DNA from: JAAYVZ01 sp035403265
Lineage (GTDB): Bacteria > Acidobacteriota > Thermoanaerobaculia > Thermoanaerobaculales > Thermoanaerobaculaceae
Length of the DNA stretch: 14,577 nucleotides
NCBI GenBank assembly: GCA_035403265.1
Contig: DAONEV010000064.1
Coordinates: 1-14,577, forward strand
Reading direction: 5' to 3'
Part shown: positions 6,303 through 12,295 of the stretch, in pieces
How positions within the stretch are numbered: position 1 is the stretch's first letter
Layout of the letters: every line of letters starts with the position of its first letter
The notes under the pieces: generated by a model
Told to the model about the DNA's origin: nothing
Databases searched by the model: none
What the model saw: the letters and a program-made list of their open reading frames with translations, nothing else
Made by a program: the position numbers and the translations under genes

Positions 6303-7603
6303 AAAGCGACTGGGCAGCGCTGCCTCCGGCAATGGAGAGCGCCGCCGTGGTGCTGGCCGCGAGCGGCGGGCGCTGGGAGGTCATGGGTCGCCGCGGTCGC
6401 ACCCTCGGACAGAGGTGGTGGGCTGGAGGATGGGAGTCGCGTGTCGCCGAGGAAAGCGGCGTCGCCTGCCGGGTCGCGTCGCATGGAGGAGCTGGCTTTG
6501 CCGCCGCGGCAGGGCAGGGCGCCCGCGCCGGTCGCCTGGCAGCCGACATTGCCATGGCTTCACTCGTGAGCGGTCCCGATCCCCTGCCGCCGGGGTCAAG
6601 GCTGGGCCATGCCGTCTGCCCGCCCGCCCCGGTGCCCATCCAGCCGACCACCCTGCGGGCCGCTGCCGAGGCGCAGCTCGCGGCGCTCGGTCGCTACCGG
6701 GAGGTCGAGGTCCTGGAGCTGCGCCTGTCCTCCAGCACGGCCATCACGCAGCTCGTCACCACGGATGGCCACCCGGTCGAGGGCCACCTTGGCGGCACCG
6801 TGCTCGAGCTACTGCTCGCCGCCGCCGAGGGACCGGCGCGGCTGATCCAGGTGGCGGCCAGGGAGCTTGGACAGATCGACGTCACGACCGTGGCCGAGCG
6901 AGCCGCCGAGCGCGTCGCGCTGGCCAGCCGCGGCGGCCGCGCCGAGCACCAGCTTGCCGACGTCACCGTCGCCCCGTCCGTCGCAGCCCCCCTTGTCCTG
7001 GCCCTCGCCGATCGCCTGCAACGCGCCCATCGCGATCCCCACGACCGCCTGCGAACCGTGAGGGTGGCGCCCGACTGGCGGCTCACCGACGAGCGAGCCG
7101 GGCCCGAAGGGCTGCTGCCCCAGGCATTCGACGGCGAGGGGTTGCCGAGCCGCTCCCATGCGCTGCTCGCCGACGGCCACCTGGGGGACCCGCTGCTGAG
7201 CTGGGCCGAGGCGATGGCGAGCGGTGGCACGGCGGGCGGGGCGGTTCGTCCGAGCTTCCGCCAGGCGCCTCGGGGCGGCCCGGCCAACCTGGTGGTGCAC
7301 CCCAGCCGGCCGCTGTCGGCGCGGGCGCTTCTCGATCGCCTCGAGACCGGATTCTGGCTTGATCTGCCGGCCGGAGGGGTGCGGATCGACCCCGCCGGAG
7401 AGCGCTTCGCCCTGAGGGCGGCCGCGGTGGCGATGGTCTCCGGACGACCGGTGGCGAGTCACCCCCAGATCGAGCTTCGCGGCACTTTCCGCCGGCTCCT
7501 CGCGGGTCTCGCGGGCACCGGCCTCGACTCCCAGAGCTTCTCCCTCGCCTGCGCCGTGACCACACCGTCGCTGCTCTTCCGCCGGCTGGAGGTTGTCAGT
7601 TGA
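6299..7603 (+). CDS. tldE: TldE/PmbA-like protease partner subunit
   Basis: The non-catalytic half of the TldD/TldE protease: 434 residues, no H-E-x-x-x-H, as expected. The middle and C-terminal PmbA fold shows F-D-G-E-G-L-P-S-R (278-286) followed by L-L-A-D-G-H-L-G-D-P-L-L, matching the family D-x-E-G-x-P-x-R then I-x-x-G-x-L pattern, and A-N-L-V-V-H-P-S (329-336) near the C-terminal core. The final segment (about 385-434) has the I-x-x-R-G-x-F and F-x-L-A-C strands of the family. ATG 6299 overlaps the tldD stop (ATGA), with GGAGG about 6 nt upstream, so the subunits are probably made in matched amounts. The N-terminal 110 residues are Gly/Ala/Arg-rich and divergent. The 3' end overlaps the convergent dehydrogenase gene by 8 bp. 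Confidence 0.85.
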   Translation: MKSDWAALPPAMESAAVVLAASGGRWEVMGRRGRTLGQRWWAGGWESRVAEESGVACRVASHGGAGFAAAAGQGARAGRLAADIAMASLVSGPDPLPPGSRLGHAVCPPAPVPIQPTTLRAAAEAQLAALGRYREVEVLELRLSSSTAITQLVTTDGHPVEGHLGGTVLELLLAAAEGPARLIQVAARELGQIDVTTVAERAAERVALASRGGRAEHQLADVTVAPSVAAPLVLALADRLQRAHRDPHDRLRTVRVAPDWRLTDERAGPEGLLPQAFDGEGLPSRSHALLADGHLGDPLLSWAEAMASGGTAGGAVRPSFRQAPRGGPANLVVHPSRPLSARALLDRLETGFWLDLPAGGVRIDPAGERFALRAAAVAMVSGRPVASHPQIELRGTFRRLLAGLAGTGLDSQSFSLACAVTTPSLLFRRLEVVS

Positions 7604-8393
7604 CCTTCTCCTGCAGGCGACGCACCAGCGCCGTCACCCAGCGCCGGGGCGCCAGCCGGAGTGAGAACACCCCGAGCTTGTTCATCGGCCCGGGGATGAT
7701 CAGTCGTGGGCCGCGACGGAGCCCCCGCAGGGCGGCGCCTGCCACGTCAGAGGCCGTCGCCATGCGTGAGACCCGGTTGACCAGACGGGTCGCCCCCAGG
7801 TCGGCCCGGGCCGCAAAGCCGGTGCGCGTCGGGCCCGGACAGAGGGTGCAGACCACCACCCCCGAGTCCCGCAGCTCCGCCGCCAATGCCTCGGAGAACG
7901 AGAGGACGAACGCCTTGCTGGCGTAGTAGACCGCCATCAGCGGCCCGGGTTGGAACCCAGCGGTGGACGCCACGTTGAGTATGTGCCCCCGCCCCCGGGC
8001 GACCATCCGCCGGCCGAGCAGCTTGCACAGCTCCACCAGCGCCATGACGTTGAGTCGGATCATCTCCTGCTCGACGGCCAGGTCGATGTCGACGAACGCC
8101 CCCGACCTTCCAAACCCGGCGTTGTTGACCAGGACGTCGATGCCCAGGCCCAGGCCGTCGAGCTGCTCCACCAGCGCCGCGGCGGCACCTGGGACCGCCA
8201 GGTCGGCGGCCACGACGTGCACCGCGGCCGCTCCCGTTCCCGCGAGCTCCCGGGCCAGGGTCTCGAGTCGCGCCCGACGGCGCGCCACCAGCACCAGCCG
8301 GCATCCTTCCTTGGCCAGCCGGCGCGCCAGCTCCTCACCGATCCCGGAGCTGGCGCCAGTGATGAGAACGGTCGATCCGCGAAAATCCTCCAT
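7596..8393 (-). CDS. Short-chain dehydrogenase/reductase (classical SDR)
   Basis: A 265-residue NAD(P)(H)-dependent oxidoreductase with a complete classical SDR site: cofactor loop T12-G-A-S-S-G-I-G19, N-N-A-G (90-93), N140 and catalytic S143 in L-N-V-A-S, and Y156-x-x-x-K160 in M-A-V-Y-Y-A-S-K, followed by P186-G187 and T-R-T-G-F. Arg residues right after the second beta strand (V-A-R-R-R, 36-40) suggest NADP(H) preference. It most resembles the YqjQ/DltE-like SDR group often annotated as acyl-lipid or sugar dehydrogenases; the substrate is unknown. The C-terminus is basic with a hydrophobic patch. The start is ATG 8393 with GGGAGG 6 nt upstream. It follows the thioredoxin gene by 73 bp on the same strand and may share its promoter. 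Confidence 0.92.
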   Translation of the reverse strand: MEDFRGSTVLITGASSGIGEELARRLAKEGCRLVLVARRRARLETLARELAGTGAAAVHVVAADLAVPGAAAALVEQLDGLGLGIDVLVNNAGFGRSGAFVDIDLAVEQEMIRLNVMALVELCKLLGRRMVARGRGHILNVASTAGFQPGPLMAVYYASKAFVLSFSEALAAELRDSGVVVCTLCPGPTRTGFAARADLGATRLVNRVSRMATASDVAGAALRGLRRGPRLIIPGPMNKLGVFSLRLAPRRWVTALVRRLQEKVN

Positions 8394-8466
8394 GTCTTGC
8401 CTCCCGGGGTCAGGACCCAGCTCGCGGCGAGTATGCCCGATCCCGGGGGCAGGGGCGGCGGTCGGC

Positions 8467-8847
8467 CTACCGGGCGGCCGCGGCGGAGGGTTCCTTCGCA
8501 GCGATCTCGGCGCGCACCACGTCCATGTCGAGGGCACGCACCTTGCCGATCAGCTCCTCGAGGACCGGAGCCGGCAGCATGCCGGGCTGGGAGAAGACCA
8601 GCACGCCCTGCTTGAAGACCATCAGGGTCGGGATCGAGCGAATGCCGAATGAGCCCGCGAGGTCGTGCTCCTCCTCCGTGTTGCAGGCGGCGAATGTGAG
8701 GTCGGAGTGATTGTCCGCAGCGGCCTCGAAGATCGGCTTGAAAGCACGGCAGGGGCCGCACCATGGGGCCCAGAAGTCGACGAGCAGGGTGTCCTGCTCG
8801 CGAATCAACTGTTCGACGTTGTCCATGGTCAGGGGTGTGGTTGCCAT
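8467..8847 (-). CDS. Thioredoxin
   Basis: A 126-residue cytoplasmic thiol-disulfide oxidoreductase with W-A-P-W-C-G-P-C (26-33; redox cysteines C30 and C33), an F-W strand before it, and the cis-proline loop S-I-P-T-L (71-75, P73). A short Ala-rich tail (about 112-126) extends past the usual 105-110 residue fold. The N-terminus is short and not hydrophobic, so there is no signal peptide. The start is ATG 8847, supported by GGAGGAA about 5 nt upstream; an in-frame extension to 8931 runs through the promoter and is not favoured. The sequence F-A-A-C-N-T-E-E-E (52-60) adds an extra Cys at 55. It is transcribed from a good sigma70 promoter divergent from the nitrilase gene. The exact trx paralogue cannot be named. 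Confidence 0.95.
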   Translation of the reverse strand: MATTPLTMDNVEQLIREQDTLLVDFWAPWCGPCRAFKPIFEAAADNHSDLTFAACNTEEEHDLAGSFGIRSIPTLMVFKQGVLVFSQPGMLPAPVLEELIGKVRALDMDVVRAEIAAKEPSAAAAR

Positions 8848-8880
8848 TATTTCCTCCGGCGCCAGGCTGAACAAGTGAGC

Positions 8881-8913
8881 CGGCCTATAACCATCTGGTG
8901 ATATAGTAGGCCG
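8881..8913. repeat. 7-bp inverted repeat spanning the divergent promoter
   Basis: Arms CGGCCTA (8881-8887) and TAGGCCG (8907-8913) are perfectly complementary with a 19-bp spacer. The right arm overlaps the -10 regions of both divergent promoters, so a repressor bound here could control both directions. The arms are short and part of the match is GC-rich background, so chance is possible. Confidence 0.35.
8899..8907 (+). promoter_or_regulatory. Extended -10 element, plus-strand half of a bidirectional promoter
   Basis: TGATATAGT is a TGn extended -10 (TATAGT, 5/6) ending 7 nt before an ATG at 8915, so the transcript would start at or beside that ATG. The hexamer overlaps the minus-strand thioredoxin -10 (TACTAT). 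It could drive the small ORF at 8915 and the nitrilase gene. No -35 is visible. Confidence 0.4.
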
Positions 8914-8931
8914 CATGACCCTCCCTGTCAA
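8903..8931 (-). promoter_or_regulatory. Sigma70-type promoter of the thioredoxin gene
   Basis: On the minus strand, TTGACA (8931-8926), a perfect -35, is followed by a 17-bp spacer and TACTAT (8908-8903), a 4/6 -10. This is the best-formed promoter in the window. It predicts a leader of about 50 nt before the thioredoxin ATG at 8847. Confidence 0.7.
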
Positions 8932-8980
8932 GCTCCCCTCCGACCCAGGCCACGACTTGTTCTGGCTGAGGTGCCGATGA
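8915..8980 (+). CDS. Possible 21-residue leaderless ORF
   Basis: The ORF starts M-T-L-P-V-K-L-P and ends W-L-R-C-R then TGA, 25 bp before the nitrilase start. Its only support is the extended -10 TGATATAGT 7 nt upstream, an arrangement matching the mini-ORF at 3870. There is no Shine-Dalgarno and no recognised family. It may simply be the transcribed start of the nitrilase leader. Confidence 0.18.
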   Translation: MTLPVKLPSDPGHDLFWLRCR

Positions 8981-8990
8981 CCTGACGTGC

Positions 8991-8999
8991 TGATACGCT
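8991..8999 (+). promoter_or_regulatory. Extended -10-like element upstream of the nitrilase gene
   Basis: TGATACGCT (TGn plus TACGCT) ends 6 nt before the nitrilase ATG at 9006. No Shine-Dalgarno precedes that ATG, consistent with a leaderless transcript. The hexamer is a weak match to TATAAT and no -35 is apparent. Confidence 0.3.
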
Positions 9000-9005
9000 G
9001 CTGCC

Positions 9006-9776
9006 ATGCGCGTTTACCTCGCCCGCTGGGTCTGTCTCGACGTCGACTCCAACCTGCGGCGTCTCGTCGCCGAAGCAGCGGCGGCCGCCAGCTCCGGCGC
9101 CCAAATGGTCGTCTTCCCGGAGAGCTTTCTGCACGGCTACACGCGGCAGGTCGACGCGGCTCAGGTGCGTGCGACCCTGACCGCGGCCTCGGCGGCAGCG
9201 CCTGGGACCAGCTTCGTCTTCGGGTCCTTCACCGAGGCCCGCCGCAACCGCATGACCGTCTGGCGCGGCGGCGTCGAGCTGGCCAGCTACGACAAGATCC
9301 ACCTCTTCCCTCCCAACAACGAGCCCCTCCTGTGGGACGCCGGGGAGCGATACGTCGCCGTCGAGGTCGATGGACACGTGCTGGGGCTGCTGAACTGCAA
9401 CGACCTGCGCTTCCCGGAGCAGGCCCGGGCGCTGCGGTTGCGGGCGCGGGCCGACATTCTGGTCTGCGTCGCGTGGTGGCCCTGGCGGCGTGACCATGTC
9501 TGGCGCACCCTGCTCCAGGCCCGCGCCATCGAGAACGCCGCGTGGGTGATCGGGTGCTGCGTGGCTGCCTCCGAAGTGCCGCAGGAACGCTTCGCCGGCG
9601 CCGGGAACCACGTCTTCGACCCCCTGGGCGAGCCCGTACGCACGGCTGACGACCACCTCTACGAGCTCGATCCCAAGCGCGCCCGCACCCTGGTCGTGGA
9701 CCCGCTCACCGCCGCCGTGACGATCGACGAGGTGGCGGTGTTTGGACAGCCCGGAACCGACCCACGGCTGGCTTGA
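9006..9776 (+). CDS. Carbon-nitrogen hydrolase (nitrilase superfamily)
   Basis: A 256-residue amidohydrolase that cleaves a C-N bond in a small amide through a thioester intermediate. The catalytic triad is visible: E39 in V-V-F-P-E-S-F, K97 in Y-D-K-I-H-L-F, and C131 in L-L-N-C-N-D-L-R-F-P-E. The common family form is C-Y-D-x-R-F-P-E; here Tyr is replaced by Asn132. R-A-I-E-N-A-A-W-V (173-181) is also a family hallmark. The size fits the YafV/omega-amidase/Nit branches rather than large N-acyltransferases; the substrate cannot be read. The ATG start lacks a Shine-Dalgarno and lies 6 nt after a possible extended -10. The stop overlaps the promoter of the next gene. Confidence 0.9.
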   Translation: MRVYLARWVCLDVDSNLRRLVAEAAAAASSGAQMVVFPESFLHGYTRQVDAAQVRATLTAASAAAPGTSFVFGSFTEARRNRMTVWRGGVELASYDKIHLFPPNNEPLLWDAGERYVAVEVDGHVLGLLNCNDLRFPEQARALRLRARADILVCVAWWPWRRDHVWRTLLQARAIENAAWVIGCCVAASEVPQERFAGAGNHVFDPLGEPVRTADDHLYELDPKRARTLVVDPLTAAVTIDEVAVFGQPGTDPRLA

Positions 9777-9800
9777 CACCCCGGACGGAGGCGATATGCT
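9773..9800 (+). promoter_or_regulatory. Sigma70-type promoter of the diiron protein gene
   Basis: TTGACA (9773-9778), a perfect -35 that includes the nitrilase stop codon, a 16-bp spacer, then TATGCT (9795-9800, 4/6). It predicts a leader of about 45 nt before the ATG at 9854. That leader contains a small hairpin, TCCCGCC / GGCGGGA with a 2-nt centre (9818-9833). Confidence 0.6.
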
Positions 9801-9853
9801 CCGGCTCGACCGAGGTTTCCCGCCCCGGCGGGACGGCCCGAAGTGGAGGCGGC

Positions 9854-10366
9854 ATGGACCTGAAGGAAGCCCTCACCGTTGCGATCGACTACGAGCATCG
9901 CGTGCGCGACCACTACGCTCGCGGTGCCGGGGCGCTGTTTGACCCCCGCGGCAAGAAGGTGTTCGAGACCCTGGCGCGCGAGGAGCAGGGACACGTCAAC
10001 TACCTGGAGAGCCGCCTCGGCGAGTGGCAGGCCAAGGGCCACGTAGACTCCCCCGAGCTGCCCACCATCTTGCCCTCGACCGCCTGGGTCGAGCAGGCGC
10101 GAACCCGCATTGCCGGCACCCCGACGGCGGCCGTCGCCAACCAGGGCGAGCTGGACCTCCTCAAGCAGGCCCTCGATCTCGAGCGCACGACCAGCGCCTT
10201 CTACCGCTCCCTGGTGGAGACCTTGCCGCCCGCCCACAAGGGTCTCTTCGAGCGCTTCCTGGCCATCGAGCAGGGCCACGTACTGATCGTCCAGTCCGAG
10301 ATCGACGCCCTCGCAGGCCACGGCTTCTGGTTCGACTTCCAGGAGTTCTCCCTGGAAGCGGGCTGA
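9854..10366 (+). CDS. Rubrerythrin/ferritin-like diiron protein
   Basis: A 170-residue four-helix-bundle protein with an internally duplicated diiron site. The ligands follow the rubrerythrin pattern E / E-x-x-H / E / E-x-x-H: E14 in D-Y-E-H-R, E44-Q-G-H47, E110 in L-D-L-E-R, and E139-Q-G-H142. It has no C-terminal rubredoxin Cys-x-x-Cys, so it is the erythrin/ferritin-like type. The tail G-H-G-F-W-F-D-F-Q-E-F-S-L-E is typical of such bacterial proteins. Likely roles are peroxide reduction or iron handling. The ATG at 9854 has GGAGG (9845-9849) upstream, which favours it over longer in-frame starts that would run through the promoter. truA follows 19 bp later. Confidence 0.88.
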   Translation: MDLKEALTVAIDYEHRVRDHYARGAGALFDPRGKKVFETLAREEQGHVNYLESRLGEWQAKGHVDSPELPTILPSTAWVEQARTRIAGTPTAAVANQGELDLLKQALDLERTTSAFYRSLVETLPPAHKGLFERFLAIEQGHVLIVQSEIDALAGHGFWFDFQEFSLEAG

Positions 10367-10385
10367 GCCTGCGGCCAACGCCGGC

Positions 10386-11174
10386 ATGCCCACCTACCGG
10401 CTGCTCCTCGAGTACGACGGCTCGCGCTTCGCAGGCTGGCAGGTGCAAGCCTCAGGTCGCACGGTGCAGGGCGTCTTGCTCGACGCCCTGCGGGAGCTGA
10501 CCGGCGAGCGCGAGGTCGATCTCCAGGGCGCCGGCCGAACCGACGCCGGCGTGCACGCCCTCGGACAGGTGGCCTCCCTTCGCTGCCCCCGGCGGGTCCA
10601 TCCAACCGAGGCCCTGCGCGCGCTCGACCGACTGCTCCCCCAGGACCTGGCGGTGCGCCGCTTCGAACCCGCGCCCCCCGGTTTTCATGCCCGCCACGAC
10701 GCCATTTCCCGCGCCTACCGCTACCAGATCTCAACCCGCCGCTCGGCCTTCGGCAAGCGCTTCACCTGGTGGGTCCCCGAGCGCCTGGATCCCGCATCGA
10801 TGCAGTCCGCCGCCTCACAGCTCGCCGGTCGCCATGACTTCGCCGCCTTCGCCAAGCGGAGCGGCGCGGCCGAGTCCACCCTGGTCGAGGTGGAGTCCTG
10901 CAGCGCCACCGCGGTCGGGTCGCTCGTCCTGGTGCGGGTGGTCGCCAGTCACTTCCTGTGGAACCAGGTGCGCCGCATGGTTGGCGTCCTGGTCGAGGTG
11001 GGCCGGGGCCGGGTCCCGCCGGCCGCGGTCCCCACATGGCTCGACGGCCGCGTGCCGCCTCCCGCTCTTGCGGCCCCTGCCTCCGGGCTCTTCCTAGAGG
11101 CGGTGCGCTACCGGGGCGAGCCCTGGGCGCTTCCACCACTGCGGCCGATCGGCGTGCCGGCCTTCGAGGAATAG
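10386..11174 (+). CDS. truA: tRNA pseudouridine(38-40) synthase TruA
   Basis: Converts uridines 38-40 in the tRNA anticodon stem-loop to pseudouridine. The 262-residue product has normal family length. Visible motifs: Y-D-G-S-R-F-A-G-W-Q (10-19) near the N-terminus; Q-G-A-G-R-T-D-A-G-V-H-A-L-G-Q with catalytic D53; F-H-A-R-H-D-A (100-106); and the C-terminal F-L-W-N-Q-V-R-R-M-V-G-V-L-V-E-V-G-R-G block. No strong Shine-Dalgarno precedes the ATG; the 19-bp distance from the previous stop suggests re-initiation within a shared transcript. truA is a housekeeping gene and gives no hint about its neighbours. Confidence 0.97.
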   Translation: MPTYRLLLEYDGSRFAGWQVQASGRTVQGVLLDALRELTGEREVDLQGAGRTDAGVHALGQVASLRCPRRVHPTEALRALDRLLPQDLAVRRFEPAPPGFHARHDAISRAYRYQISTRRSAFGKRFTWWVPERLDPASMQSAASQLAGRHDFAAFAKRSGAAESTLVEVESCSATAVGSLVLVRVVASHFLWNQVRRMVGVLVEVGRGRVPPAAVPTWLDGRVPPPALAAPASGLFLEAVRYRGEPWALPPLRPIGVPAFEE

Positions 11175-11208
11175 CCTCCTGGGTGGTAGGCTTGCACCTC
11201 CTGGAGGC
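11174..11208 (+). promoter_or_regulatory. Possible hairpin covering the aminopeptidase ribosome site
   Basis: GCCTCC (11174-11179), starting at the last base of the truA stop, is complementary to GGAGGC (11203-11208), which contains the Shine-Dalgarno of the next gene. Pairing would hide that site across a 23-nt loop. It is only 6 bp, and pyrimidine complements of a Shine-Dalgarno arise easily by chance. Confidence 0.2.
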
Positions 11209-11211
11209 AGC

Positions 11212-12294
11212 ATGGCATTCGACCTCATCAAGCTTCTTGTGGACGTCTTCGACCCGCAACCAGACGAGGTGGTTGTGGTGGCCTGCGACCTGCCGCGTCG
11301 CCAGGAAGACGACACCCCGGAGTGGACCGATCGGCGGGCCATGGCCGCCGACTGGCGGCAGGCGATGGCCGACCTCGGCCGGGCCAGGGGCTTCTCGACC
11401 CTCCCCTTGCTGACCTATCCGGCTACCGGCGCCAACAACTCCGAGCTACCAGCCACGGGCAACCTGGAGGGTCGCGAGGTCGAGCTGGCGCCCGCCATCC
11501 TGCAAAGCACCCTGGCGCTCTTCCTGACCCAGTACTCGGCCACCGCCCCGCTCGACGGCCTCACCCGCGAGAAGCCCGACTTCCGAGCCGCCTCCATGCC
11601 GGGCCTGGCGCGGTGCATGCAGGACACCGCACTGGCCGCCGACTACCGCGAGGTGGCCCGCCGCTGCGCCGTCCTCACCGAGGCCCTGCGCGGTGCCGAC
11701 ACCGTCGAGGTCCGCTTCTCGACCGGAGACCAGTGCCGCTTTGACATTCGCTTCCGCCACCCCGAGGCCGACGACGGCTTCCTGCCCCGCGACAAGCAGG
11801 GCGACCGCATCATCAACCTGCCCTCCGGCGAGACCTTCATCGTGCCCTACGAGGGTGAGCGGCCCGACGAGCCTTCCCGTACCGCCGGCATCCTGCCGGT
11901 GCAAATCGGTGCGGATCTGGCGCGGCTGCGGGTCGAAGCCAACCGCGTCGTCGCCGTCGAGGGTGACGGCGAGCTGGTGGCGCGCCTCACCATGGTCTTT
12001 GCCGCCGACCCGGCGCGCCGCAATGTCGCCGAGGTGGCATTTGGCTGTAATGACCGCGCCCGCGTCTGGGGCAACGTCCTGGAGGACGAGAAGGCCGGCT
12101 TCCACTGGGCCTACGGCCGTTCGGACCATCTCGGCGGCACCGTCGGCGTGGCGGCCTTCTCCTCACCGGCCATGGTCGTGCACCAGGACATCGTCTACGC
12201 CGCCGGCAACCCCATCCAGGTGCTCGAGGCGAGCGTGCACAGGGATGGGCAGGTCCTGACCGTGATGCACGGCGGCGAGTACGTCATCTTCTGA
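11212..12294 (+). CDS. M29-like (AmpS/AmpT-type) aminopeptidase
   Basis: A 360-residue protein whose C-terminal half carries the metal-site pattern of thermophilic M29 aminopeptidases: N-L-P-S-G-E-T-F (202-209, ligand E207), A-E-V-A-F-G-C-N (273-280, E274), D-E-K-A-G-F-H-W-A-Y-G (292-302, H298), G-G-T (308-310), and V-H-Q-D-I-V-Y (323-329, H324 and D326). These correspond to the two-metal ligands Glu/Glu/His/His/Asp of AmpS and AmpT, so hydrolysis of N-terminal residues is plausible. The N-terminal half (P-D-E-V-V-V-V-A-C-D-L-P, then a W-R-x-A-M-A segment) is atypical, and the protein is shorter than the usual 400-plus residues, so it may be a divergent subfamily. ATG 11212 has GGAGG at 11203-11207. 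Its stop lies one base from the convergent Fe-S gene. Confidence 0.8.
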   Translation: MAFDLIKLLVDVFDPQPDEVVVVACDLPRRQEDDTPEWTDRRAMAADWRQAMADLGRARGFSTLPLLTYPATGANNSELPATGNLEGREVELAPAILQSTLALFLTQYSATAPLDGLTREKPDFRAASMPGLARCMQDTALAADYREVARRCAVLTEALRGADTVEVRFSTGDQCRFDIRFRHPEADDGFLPRDKQGDRIINLPSGETFIVPYEGERPDEPSRTAGILPVQIGADLARLRVEANRVVAVEGDGELVARLTMVFAADPARRNVAEVAFGCNDRARVWGNVLEDEKAGFHWAYGRSDHLGGTVGVAAFSSPAMVVHQDIVYAAGNPIQVLEASVHRDGQVLTVMHGGEYVIF

Positions 12295-12295
12295 G

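Noticed and set aside
8394..8466. Extra gene or terminator between thioredoxin and the dehydrogenase
   Set aside because: Only short C/G runs are present, no convincing stem with T-tract and no plausible ORF; the two genes may share a transcript.
8848..8931. N-terminal extension of thioredoxin
   Set aside because: It would translate through the best promoter in the window; ATG 8847 has a proper ribosome site and starts at the expected family position.
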